This document shows positions 52,758-61,404 of a DNA stretch of 64,000 bases, in pieces (the stretch's first letter is position 1; each line of letters begins with the position of its first letter). The stretch is from Mollicutes bacterium (GTDB lineage Bacteria; Bacillota_I; Bacilli_A; Izemoplasmatales; Izemoplasmataceae): NCBI GenBank assembly GCA_003551005.1, contig PULR01000039.1, positions 29,892 to 93,891 on the forward strand, read 5' to 3'. The notes under the pieces are model-generated. The model saw nothing but the letters and a program-made list of their open reading frames with translations. It made no database searches and had not been told where the DNA came from. Position numbers and translations under genes: made by a program.

Positions 52758-54119
52758 CTATTTCCCCAGGCAGAATTTCGAGAAGAGCTCATCTATCAGC
52801 GTAGAAGCGCCGGTGTCACCGGTGATTTCCCCCAGGGTCTCCCATGCATTCTTCAAGTCGATTTCGACGACATCGACGGGCATCAAGTCTTGCGCTGATG
52901 CGCGAGCGTCCTTGAGCATTTCAAGTGCCTGCCGCATCCTGGCGATGTGCCGGGCGTTCGAGAGGTATGTCTCCTCCGAAAGGTCGAAATCCGTTTCTAG
53001 AAACATCTCCTGGATGCGCGCTTCGAGTGCTTCGATGTTCTCGCCCTTGAGGGCGCTGATCTGCACACCGTCTTCAAAGGTGCGGTCGATCCGGCTTTCA
53101 AGGTCGATCTTGTTGATGATGACGATGCGGTTCTTGTGCTGCGTCATTTCCAGGAGACGTTCGTCCTCTTCGCTGAGAGGTTCGTTGTTGTTGAGGACGT
53201 AGAGGATCAGTTCCGCTTCCTCGATGATCTGCTTCGTCTTGTCAATGCCGATTTTTTCAATCAGATCCTGGGAATCCCGGAGTCCGGCGGTATCGAAGAG
53301 TTTGAGCACGACGCCGCCGACGTTAAGTTCGCCTTCAACGACATCACGAGTGGTCCCCTCGATTTCGGTGACGATTGCCTTGTCTTCCTTGAGCAGTGCA
53401 TTGAGCACGCTGGATTTACCGACGTTCGGTCTGCCGATGATGGCCGTCTTGACGCCTTCACGGAGGACTTTTCCAACCGCGGCGCGCTCGAGGATGGTCT
53501 CGACGCGCTCGATCAGTCGGTCGACTTCGGGCAGGACCCGTTCACTCGTCAGTTCCTCCGCATCCTCATATTCCGGATAGTCGATGTGCACTTCGATGCG
53601 GGATAACAGGTCAAGCAAAGCATCCCGCAGAGCCTGCACGAGTTCGTAGACTTTTCCCTCGAGGCCCTTGTTGGCGAGTTTCAGACTGTAATCGCTGCGG
53701 GCTTCAACGATGTCCATCACGCTTTCCGCCTGTGTCAGGTCGATCCGTCCGTTCAAGAAGGCGCGCTCGGTGAACTCCCCGGGCCGGGCCATGCGCGCTC
53801 CCTTGGAAAGCAAAAGTTCGAGAATCCGCTTCGCGACGTATGCGCCTCCGTGGCAGTTGATTTCCACCATGTCCTCCCGGGTGAACGTCCGCGGGGCGCG
53901 GAAGATGCTGATGAGCACTTCGTCGACGGGTTCGTCGCCGTCGATGATCTTTCCATAATGGATGGTGTGGCTCTCCGCACGGGCAAGATCGGCTTTCCCC
54001 CGATAGATGGATTCGATGATGTCGAACACATCGTCGCCGCTCATGCGGACGATATTGATGGCGCTTTTGCCGAGCGCCGTGGATATGGCTGCAATGGTGT
54101 CGGTCGACATCGTGATCAC
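52758..54119 (-). CDS. mnmE: tRNA modification GTPase MnmE
   Basis: DTIAAISTALGKSAINIVRMSG, INCHGGAYVAKRILELLL, GRPNVGKSSVLNALL, C-terminal CLGK. Confidence 0.96.
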   Translation of the reverse strand: MITMSTDTIAAISTALGKSAINIVRMSGDDVFDIIESIYRGKADLARAESHTIHYGKIIDGDEPVDEVLISIFRAPRTFTREDMVEINCHGGAYVAKRILELLLSKGARMARPGEFTERAFLNGRIDLTQAESVMDIVEARSDYSLKLANKGLEGKVYELVQALRDALLDLLSRIEVHIDYPEYEDAEELTSERVLPEVDRLIERVETILERAAVGKVLREGVKTAIIGRPNVGKSSVLNALLKEDKAIVTEIEGTTRDVVEGELNVGGVVLKLFDTAGLRDSQDLIEKIGIDKTKQIIEEAELILYVLNNNEPLSEEDERLLEMTQHKNRIVIINKIDLESRIDRTFEDGVQISALKGENIEALEARIQEMFLETDFDLSEETYLSNARHIARMRQALEMLKDARASAQDLMPVDVVEIDLKNAWETLGEITGDTGASTLIDELFSKFCLGK

Positions 54120-54177
54120 CCCAAATCATTATATCATAATGGGGTGTTTTGTAGTATAATGCCTAATAGGTGGTTGC

Positions 54178-54672
54178 ATGCTGATAATGAAACGAAAGAA
54201 GGGACCCGCCTATTATGCGAGGGTCCTTGCGTCGTCCTTTCTGGCTTTGGTCCTCTTTTCTGCTTATTACCATTTCTTCCGTGAGGATGCCTTTTTAGAA
54301 ACCTTCGCCCGGCTGTGGACGCTGCCCTTTGTCATCACGTTGATCTTCCTTTTCTACAATGTCCTCAAGGACAAGCTGTTCTCAGGTGTTGAACAGGCCA
54401 GCGAGGAACGGGAGTTCATCCTTCATATGTCCCGGCACGTGCGAAACAAGCTTGATTTCAATGCCGAGGATTTTGCCCGCATCCGGGAGAGCGGCAGCTT
54501 TCAGGATCTGCTTCGGGACGCTTACGCCCTCTACCGTGACGCCGGTCGTTCGGAAGAGGGCATTGAACGGTTGAAGGGGAGGTCCTTTGGTGATGAGGAC
54601 CTCGACCGCGCGGCAGGAGTTGTCATCGAAGAGACCAGCCGGCTCATTCAAAAGAAAGCAGAAATGCAATGA
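54178..54672 (+). CDS. Uncharacterised protein with N-terminal two-TM region and helical cytoplasmic domain
   Basis: Two hydrophobic stretches then a charged region; directly upstream of dnaX on the same strand. Confidence 0.65.
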   Translation: MLIMKRKKGPAYYARVLASSFLALVLFSAYYHFFREDAFLETFARLWTLPFVITLIFLFYNVLKDKLFSGVEQASEEREFILHMSRHVRNKLDFNAEDFARIRESGSFQDLLRDAYALYRDAGRSEEGIERLKGRSFGDEDLDRAAGVVIEETSRLIQKKAEMQ

Positions 54673-54687
54673 TCGAGGTGTTGTGCC

Positions 54688-56655
54688 ATGGCATATAAGG
54701 CTCTCTATCGCACGTATCGTCCTCGGGACTTCGATGAAGTCGCCGGACAGGAACACATCACCCGCACATTCAAGAATGCCTTGAAACACCGTCGTCTTTC
54801 GCATGCCTACCTGTTCAGCGGCCCCCGCGGGACAGGCAAGACCAGCGTCGCCAAGATCATCGCCAAGGGGGTCAACTGCGAGAACGGACCGGCGGCCAAC
54901 CCCTGCAACACCTGCGACATCTGCCGCGGCATCGACAGCAACACGATTAACGACGTCATCGAGATCGACGCCGCGAGCAACAACGGTGTGGATGAAATCC
55001 GGGAGCTACGCGACAAGGTCAAATATCTTCCCGGTGTCGGCCAGTACAAGGTCTACATCATCGACGAGGTGCACATGCTTTCCATCGGAGCTTTCAATGC
55101 GCTTTTGAAAACCCTCGAGGAGCCTCCCAAGCACGTCTTGTTCATTCTTGCGACCACCGAGCCGCACAAGATTCCCTCCACCATCCATTCCCGCTGCCAG
55201 CGTTTCGATTTCCGCGGCATCGGCAAAGCGGAGATTGAAAGCCGGCTCGGTGAGATCATCGAAAAGGAGGCGATCGACATTCGCGATGACGCCATCAGCC
55301 TCATCGCCGAATCTGTCGAAGGCGGCATGCGTGACGCCATCAGCCTTTTGGACCAGGCGCTTGCTTATGCCGAAGGCACCATCGATTCCGAAGCGGTCCA
55401 TGCCATCCGCGGCTCCGTCGGGCATGAGCGGATTCTCGAGATTGCCCAGGCCATTCACGCGGAGGATGCCGTCCGTTCCCTGAACGCTCTGGATAGACTG
55501 CTCGAGGATGGCAAGGAACCCACACGCGTCATCGAGGATGCCACCGCTTTCTACCGCGATTTGCTGCTGCTCAAGAATGCAGGGGAGGATAGCGATAAAA
55601 CCCTCCACGGTAACGAAAAAGCTCAGAACCTGGCCGAGTCGCTGAGCAATCCGCTGCTTTATCATTACATCGACATTCTCAGCGAGTCGAGGCAGCGGAT
55701 GCGGTTCACATCACAAGGACGGCTGCATCTCGAGCTGGCTTTCGTCAAGATGGTCGACCGCGGCTTGAAACAGGATGTGCGTGCACAAGAAAACCTCGAG
55801 AAGTTGGAGTCAAAAGTCCATAATCTGCAGGAAAAGCTTGAAACCATCGAATCCCGGACCCGGGAAGCCCCCTTAGATCAACCCGCCACCGATTCCGATG
55901 AACATCGTGCCCAGGACGTGACACCGGCCGATGCGCTCTTCGATCGTTTTGAATCGGAATCGGAGTCGGAAGTTTCCGACGACCAGACCGAAAAGCATCG
56001 CGAGGACCCGTCGGATGAGAAACGGGACGAACCGGGCGAAGAAACGCCCACCGCACAGACGGAATCAGCTGAAGAAACGGATTCAGCCCCCTCAGAGCAA
56101 CCGAACAAATACCAGAAGCTTTATGAACGCTTTTCGCAGAAGAAATATTCCACCTTCGACATCCGTTATGTCGAGGATGTGCTGAACACCGGCGACCGTC
56201 AGGAACGCATCGACATGACCAAGCGCTGGTACGACCTAGAACGGTTTGTCGACGATGACCGGATGCAGTACGCCAAGATGGTCACCGAAGGGAATCTGGT
56301 CGCCACCAACGGCGTGATGCTGATTGTCACCTATGAAAACACCGTGACGTGCAACCGTCTGATGAAACCCCAGATCAAAGGCGAGATCATCGAGGTCCTC
56401 GAGGCGTATTTCGAACGGCCGATCATGTTCATGGCCCTGCCGGAGCGGGACTGGAAGAAAATCCAGACCGAGTTCCTGAAGAAATTCCGGAAGCAGGAAG
56501 ACAAGGAGTTCATCCGCCTGAGCAAGATCGAGAACGACCGTCTGGTTGAAATCCCTGATAACGAGGATACCTACGAGGATGTCGAAGACGATTCCGTGAA
56601 AGAAGCCAAGGACATCTTTGGTGAAGAAGTGGTTAAGGTCAAGAAAGGAGAATGA
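54688..56655 (+). CDS. dnaX: DNA polymerase III subunit gamma/tau
   Basis: MAYKALYRTYRPRDFDEVAGQEHITRTFKNAL, FSGPRGTGKTSVAKIIAKGVNC, CNTCDIC, DEVHMLSIGAFNALLKTLEEPP. Confidence 0.97.
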   Translation: MAYKALYRTYRPRDFDEVAGQEHITRTFKNALKHRRLSHAYLFSGPRGTGKTSVAKIIAKGVNCENGPAANPCNTCDICRGIDSNTINDVIEIDAASNNGVDEIRELRDKVKYLPGVGQYKVYIIDEVHMLSIGAFNALLKTLEEPPKHVLFILATTEPHKIPSTIHSRCQRFDFRGIGKAEIESRLGEIIEKEAIDIRDDAISLIAESVEGGMRDAISLLDQALAYAEGTIDSEAVHAIRGSVGHERILEIAQAIHAEDAVRSLNALDRLLEDGKEPTRVIEDATAFYRDLLLLKNAGEDSDKTLHGNEKAQNLAESLSNPLLYHYIDILSESRQRMRFTSQGRLHLELAFVKMVDRGLKQDVRAQENLEKLESKVHNLQEKLETIESRTREAPLDQPATDSDEHRAQDVTPADALFDRFESESESEVSDDQTEKHREDPSDEKRDEPGEETPTAQTESAEETDSAPSEQPNKYQKLYERFSQKKYSTFDIRYVEDVLNTGDRQERIDMTKRWYDLERFVDDDRMQYAKMVTEGNLVATNGVMLIVTYENTVTCNRLMKPQIKGEIIEVLEAYFERPIMFMALPERDWKKIQTEFLKKFRKQEDKEFIRLSKIENDRLVEIPDNEDTYEDVEDDSVKEAKDIFGEEVVKVKKGE

Positions 56656-56658
56656 ACA

Positions 56659-56970
56659 ATGGACAGGAACATGATGAAGAAACTACAGGAAATGCAGCAG
56701 GAGATGCACAAGGCGCAGAAGGAGCTCGAAGCTTCAATCTTCTACGGACAGGCCGGAGGCAAGACCGTCGAAGTCGAGTTCAACGGAGCGAAACAGATGC
56801 ACAATCTCTCGATAGATCAAGAAGCGTTCGACCTTCCCGAGGACCTCGAAATTCTGGAGGATACTATAACAGCGGCCGTAAACGACTGCATGCGCAAAAT
56901 CGACGAAGAGACCCAGGAGACGATGGGCCGCTTCACAGAGGGTCTTGGCGGCCTTCCGGGGATGTTCTGA
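56659..56970 (+). CDS. YbaB/EbfC nucleoid-associated protein
   Basis: MMKKLQEMQQEMHKAQKELEASIFYGQAGGKTVEVEFNGAKQM; located between dnaX and recR. Confidence 0.94.
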   Translation: MDRNMMKKLQEMQQEMHKAQKELEASIFYGQAGGKTVEVEFNGAKQMHNLSIDQEAFDLPEDLEILEDTITAAVNDCMRKIDEETQETMGRFTEGLGGLPGMF

Positions 56971-57580
56971 TAGCATCGCCACCAGATATCCCGATGCGCT
57001 CGAGCAGTTGATCGAGCAGTTCATGCGCTACCCCGGGGTCGGACGGAAGACTGCCGAGCGGTTCGCGCTGCACAGCCAGAACCACTTCAAAGACGATGAC
57101 TACGAACGGTTCTCCGAGGTGCTTCTCAGGGTCAAAGAAGAGATCCGCCCCTGCTCTGTCTGCGGAATGTTCACCGACCAGGAACGCTGTGGAATCTGCC
57201 GGGATGAATCCCGGGACCAGACCCGGATTCTGGTCGTCGAAGAAAGCCGCGACGTCCTTGTCTTCGAACGCGGCGGGGACTACCGCGGTCTCTATCATGT
57301 CCTTGGCGGCGTTCTCTCGCCTAGCGAGGGCGTCGGTCCCGACCAGTTGCGGATCCGGGAACTTTTGGAAAGATTGCGGAATCATGCCCACGAAGAGTTG
57401 ATTCTCGCCACCAATCTGAGCGATGAAGGGGAGACGACCGCGCTTTATATCCAAAGGCTGCTTAAAGATACGGACGTGCTGGTGACCCGGATCGCCTACG
57501 GACTGCCCGCGGGCGGAGATGTGTCATATGCGGACGAGGTCACACTGGGAAAAGCTTTGGAAGGTAGAAAAAAGATTTGA
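56945..57580 (+). CDS. recR: Recombination protein RecR
   Basis: LIEQFMRYPGVGRKTAERFALH, CSVCGMFTDQERCGICRDESRD, ATNLSDEGETTALYIQRLL, ARGLPAGGD-like IAYGLPAGGDVSYADEVTLGKALEGRK. Start codon uncertain (TTG 56945). Confidence 0.93.
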   Translation: MAAFRGCSDSIATRYPDALEQLIEQFMRYPGVGRKTAERFALHSQNHFKDDDYERFSEVLLRVKEEIRPCSVCGMFTDQERCGICRDESRDQTRILVVEESRDVLVFERGGDYRGLYHVLGGVLSPSEGVGPDQLRIRELLERLRNHAHEELILATNLSDEGETTALYIQRLLKDTDVLVTRIAYGLPAGGDVSYADEVTLGKALEGRKKI

Positions 57581-57687
57581 GATGTGCTATGATTTTTAAG
57601 AAGGTCAATGTATAATAATAAGTGAAACGACTCAGTGCGAAAGTTACTTGAATTAGAATCCAAGTCACATTGCCAAAGGATGGTAAG

Positions 57688-57978
57688 ATGTTTGAATGGT
57701 TTTCGATGTATGTCGGCGTCCTCTCGGATATCCCCTTGATCGGCCCTGCCTATGACAGTCTTCAAGAAGCGTTCCCTATCGGTCGTTACATTGAGAATGC
57801 ATACGACTTCATCGACACAGAGCTTTCTTACATTGAACAATTGGTTTTTGTCGCCATTTTTGCCGTGATATTCATCCTGGGTCTGATTTCATTTGTCAAG
57901 AAACTGGCGAAATTGCTGATTGTTGTTGCGATTATCTTCGGTATCTGGCTGCTTTACAACCAGGGCGTCATAGGTTGA
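57688..57978 (+). CDS. Small membrane protein of unknown function
   Basis: ATG behind AAAGGATGG; long C-terminal hydrophobic stretch LVFVAIFAVIFILGLISFVKKLAKLLIVVAIIFGIWLLY. Confidence 0.6.
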   Translation: MFEWFSMYVGVLSDIPLIGPAYDSLQEAFPIGRYIENAYDFIDTELSYIEQLVFVAIFAVIFILGLISFVKKLAKLLIVVAIIFGIWLLYNQGVIG

Positions 57979-58051
57979 GGGGAGGAACATCTCCCCTTTT
58001 TCAAGTTGCTTTTGGAAAACGATGAAAACTCGAGATTTTTTTTCTACAATA

Positions 58052-58080
58052 TGGAAAACGCTTTTAAAATATAGTATACT
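58052..58080 (+). promoter_or_regulatory. Predicted promoter of sugar ABC operon with overlapping AAnCGnTT operator
   Basis: TGGAAA-N17-TATACT; AAACGCTT at 58056-58063. Confidence 0.45.
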
Positions 58081-58277
58081 TGACTGATACGTACATAAGT
58101 TGTCGAAGGAAAAAGTGTGGATAAGCGCTTGAATGAGCGCTTTTAGTAACGCCTTTATATAAAGGGTGTGCGTGGCCCCGCTTTTCAAACGCTTCAACGC
58201 GTTTCAACTTGACTACATCCCTTGTTCTATAGTTTCATTAAAGATAGATAAAACTTGGTATAGGAGAGAAGACAGGT

Positions 58278-59450
58278 ATGGAAATCACTCTACAGAACCT
58301 AACAAAAGTTTTCCAGTCTAAGAAAGAGGATGAAGTGGTTGCGGTGGACAATCTTGACATCGTGATCCCATCCGGGAAACTTTATGGTCTCCTAGGCCCT
58401 TCCGGTTGCGGAAAGTCTACGACCCTCTTCATGATCTCCGGATTGCTCAAGCCTACTGAAGGCAAGATCTATTTCGGAGAAGAAGATGTGACCCCTGTCC
58501 CCCCTGAAGACCGGGGTATCGGGCTGGTGTTCCAGAACTACGCCCTCTATCCGCACATGACGGTCAAGCAGAACATCATGTTCCCGCTTGAAAACCTCAA
58601 GATTGACAAGAAGGAAGGACTTAAGAAAGCCCAGGAGATCGCCGACCTTGTCGGCATCGGCCACTTGATGGACCGGAAACCCGCGCAACTTTCCGGTGGA
58701 CAGCAGCAACGTTGCGCCATCGCCCGGGCGCTCGTCAAGGAGCCGCGCGTGCTTCTGCTCGACGAACCGCTCTCGAACCTTGACGCCCGCCTCCGCCTGC
58801 AGACTCGTGAGGAGATCCGTCGGATTCAGCGCGAGACCGGTATTACGACCGTGTTCGTCACGCACGACCAGGAAGAGGCAATGAGCATCAGCGACGAAAT
58901 CGTGGTTCTTGACGAAGGCGTCACACAACAAGTCGGACAACCACAGGATGTCTACGACAAGCCCAACAACCTCTTTGTCGCGAAGTTCCTCGGCACACCG
59001 CCGATTAACCTCTTCGATGGCCGCATCGAGAACGGCAAGATCATGATCGGCGATGCCTATATCGGCAAGAGCGAAGCCGAGGACCAGGAAGTCACCGTCG
59101 GCATCCGTCCCGAAGGCTTCAAAATTGTCGAACGCTCCAGTTTCCAGGTCGAGGTCGAATTCGTCGAGACAATCGGCCGTGACACCACGTTGATCATCAA
59201 CCACCCCAACGTCGAGGTCCAGGGTAGTTTCGAGGACCCCGAGGAAGAAGGCGATGTGACAACGGTCGAAGACACAGAATTCGAAGCATTGAACCTTGAA
59301 ATGGGAAGTGGCAAGTCGATTCAGGACCAGAAAACCTTCCGTGCGATTGTTGATGCAGATTACGGTGTTCAACCAGGCGACACCGTGAAATTCAGCGTCA
59401 AGCCTCACAAAATGCATGTATTCAACAAAGAGACCGGAGAACTCGTCTAG
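58278..59450 (+). CDS. Carbohydrate ABC transporter ATP-binding protein (MalK/UgpC family)
   Basis: [77 protein letters not shown]-terminal TOBE/MOBE region. Confidence 0.93.
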   Translation: MEITLQNLTKVFQSKKEDEVVAVDNLDIVIPSGKLYGLLGPSGCGKSTTLFMISGLLKPTEGKIYFGEEDVTPVPPEDRGIGLVFQNYALYPHMTVKQNIMFPLENLKIDKKEGLKKAQEIADLVGIGHLMDRKPAQLSGGQQQRCAIARALVKEPRVLLLDEPLSNLDARLRLQTREEIRRIQRETGITTVFVTHDQEEAMSISDEIVVLDEGVTQQVGQPQDVYDKPNNLFVAKFLGTPPINLFDGRIENGKIMIGDAYIGKSEAEDQEVTVGIRPEGFKIVERSSFQVEVEFVETIGRDTTLIINHPNVEVQGSFEDPEEEGDVTTVEDTEFEALNLEMGSGKSIQDQKTFRAIVDADYGVQPGDTVKFSVKPHKMHVFNKETGELV

Positions 59451-60371
59451 ATGCTTGAACAAGAACGGAATATAGCAGCCTGGTTCTATCTTGCCCCGGC
59501 TCTGATTCTACTTGCCATCTTCATCTTCTATCCCATCTTCAACTCGTTCGTGCTCGTCGCACTCGAAGACTACAACTATCTGCAACAGACCTATGATGGG
59601 TTCACGCTGACCGGCAACTTCCGAAACGTATTAAACGACCCGAACTTCGGACAGGCCATGCTCAACACGATGCTCATCACCTTCGTCTCGGTTCCGGTCT
59701 CGGTCATCATCGCGCTGTTGATTTCGGTATGGCTGAACGCCATTCCCATCCAGAAAATCCAGGGCTTCTTCCAGACCGTCTTCTTCCTGCCCTATGTAAC
59801 CAACGCCATCGCCATCGGCATGGCATTCGCGTTCATGTTCAACCGCAGGTATGGACTTATCAACTGGTTCCTCGGCCTCTTCGGGATCGACCCCATCAAC
59901 TGGATCAACATGGGCGCGTCCTACGAAAATGCCATGATTACCCTGCTGATCTACATCACGTGGCTGACGCTTGCTTTCAAGATCATCGTCTTCCTCAGCG
60001 GCCTGCAAGGCATCGACAAGCAGTACTATGAGGCGGCCCGCGTCGACTCCGCCTCCCGCGCCCGCATCCTTCGCCGGATCACCGTGCCGCTGCTTTCGCC
60101 GATGATCATGTACATCACGGTCACATCCTTCATCGGTGCTTTCAAGACCTATACCGAAGTCATCGGCATGTTCGGGGAACGCCTCGGCCCGCCGGGGGAT
60201 CCGAACTCGATGACCACGATCGTTGCGCTCGTCTACGATGCGCTTGATCGCTCCGGGGTTCCTGGCGCGATGAGCGAAGCCGCCGCCGCCGCGCTCATAC
60301 TCTTTGCAATCACGCTCGTGTTCACTTTCGTCAACATGCAAGTGAGCAAGAAGCGGGTCCACTACGGATAG
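59451..60371 (+). CDS. Carbohydrate ABC transporter permease (MalF/UgpA-like)
   Basis: Multiple TM segments; EAA loop YYEAARVDSASRARILRRITVPLLSPMI. Confidence 0.92.
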   Translation: MLEQERNIAAWFYLAPALILLAIFIFYPIFNSFVLVALEDYNYLQQTYDGFTLTGNFRNVLNDPNFGQAMLNTMLITFVSVPVSVIIALLISVWLNAIPIQKIQGFFQTVFFLPYVTNAIAIGMAFAFMFNRRYGLINWFLGLFGIDPINWINMGASYENAMITLLIYITWLTLAFKIIVFLSGLQGIDKQYYEAARVDSASRARILRRITVPLLSPMIMYITVTSFIGAFKTYTEVIGMFGERLGPPGDPNSMTTIVALVYDALDRSGVPGAMSEAAAAALILFAITLVFTFVNMQVSKKRVHYG

Positions 60372-60383
60372 GAGTGAAATGAG

Positions 60384-61289
60384 ATGCAAAACGTTGAAAA
60401 CGTAGAAGAGCTATACGAAGACGAACAGAAGATACGATTTAAACGGCGCATGCGGCTTGCGCTCGTGTATGCAGTTGTCATCTTCTTCGCCATCTTCATC
60501 ATCATCCCCTTCTATTGGATGGTGATCACCGCGTTCAAGACCGAAACACAGGTCTTCATGTCCCCGCCGATGCTCTGGGTCAACCCCGGGGAATGGCAAT
60601 GGGTCAACTTCTCGCTTGCGCTTGAACGCGCCCCATTCATACGGTATCTAGCGAACACGGTTCTGGTCGCGATTCTATCGACCGCCGGAACCATCATCAC
60701 GACGATTCTCTCCGGCTTCGCGTTCGCAAGGTTGAACTTCAAGGGCCGCGACGTGCTGTTCATGATCCTGATCGCAACCATGATGATTCCCGGCGAGATC
60801 TTCGTCGTCACCAACTTTCTGACCATCACATCCTTCGGCTGGATTGAAGATCAGACCTTCGTGGAAGCGGTGCTGGCGATGACCGTTCCCTTCATGACCA
60901 GCGTATTCTTCCTCTTCTTCCTGCGACAGGCGTTCAAGCAGATTCCCGATGAACTCTATTACGCCGCGAAGGTGGACGGGAAAACCGACTGGCAGTATCT
61001 GTGGGGCATCATGGTCCCCGTTGCGCTGCCGACCATCACCACCATCACCATCCTCAACGCCATGAACACCTGGAACGCTTATGTGTGGCCCCGTCTGATT
61101 TCCCAGCGAGAAGAGTTCCAGCTGGTCTCGAACGGACTGCGTGACGCGTTCGACGACACCGCGGGCCGCATCATGTACCACGAACAAATGGCCGCTTCCA
61201 TCATTGTCACCGTGCCGCTCATCATCGCCTTCCTCATCCTCAAGAAATACATCATGCGGGGCGTTTCACGCAGCGGCATCAAAGGTTGA
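60384..61289 (+). CDS. Carbohydrate ABC transporter permease (MalG/UgpE-like)
   Basis: EAA loop IPDELYYAAKVDGKTDWQYLWGIMVPVALPTI; C-terminal KKYIMRGVSRSGIKG. Confidence 0.92.
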   Translation: MQNVENVEELYEDEQKIRFKRRMRLALVYAVVIFFAIFIIIPFYWMVITAFKTETQVFMSPPMLWVNPGEWQWVNFSLALERAPFIRYLANTVLVAILSTAGTIITTILSGFAFARLNFKGRDVLFMILIATMMIPGEIFVVTNFLTITSFGWIEDQTFVEAVLAMTVPFMTSVFFLFFLRQAFKQIPDELYYAAKVDGKTDWQYLWGIMVPVALPTITTITILNAMNTWNAYVWPRLISQREEFQLVSNGLRDAFDDTAGRIMYHEQMAASIIVTVPLIIAFLILKKYIMRGVSRSGIKG

Positions 61290-61340
61290 CGCCGCACAGT
61301 TGCAACTTGACACGTCCGTGTCCTGTGCAAACCCTTTCGT

Positions 61341-61348
61341 GTTATAAT
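61341..61348 (+). promoter_or_regulatory. Predicted extended -10 promoter for the solute-binding protein
   Basis: GTTATAAT in the permease-SBP intergenic gap (61290-61404). Confidence 0.5.
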
Positions 61349-61404
61349 GGGAGATGGCACGGAGGGACCACTATAGAAACAAATAATAAGGAGGAGCATT
61401 CCCG

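Noticed and set aside
58116-58124. Perfect DnaA box (TGTGGATAA) in the sugar ABC leader
   Set aside because: About 0.5 perfect 9-mers are expected by chance in 64 kb on both strands, so a single isolated copy is not evidence of a DnaA-regulated site.
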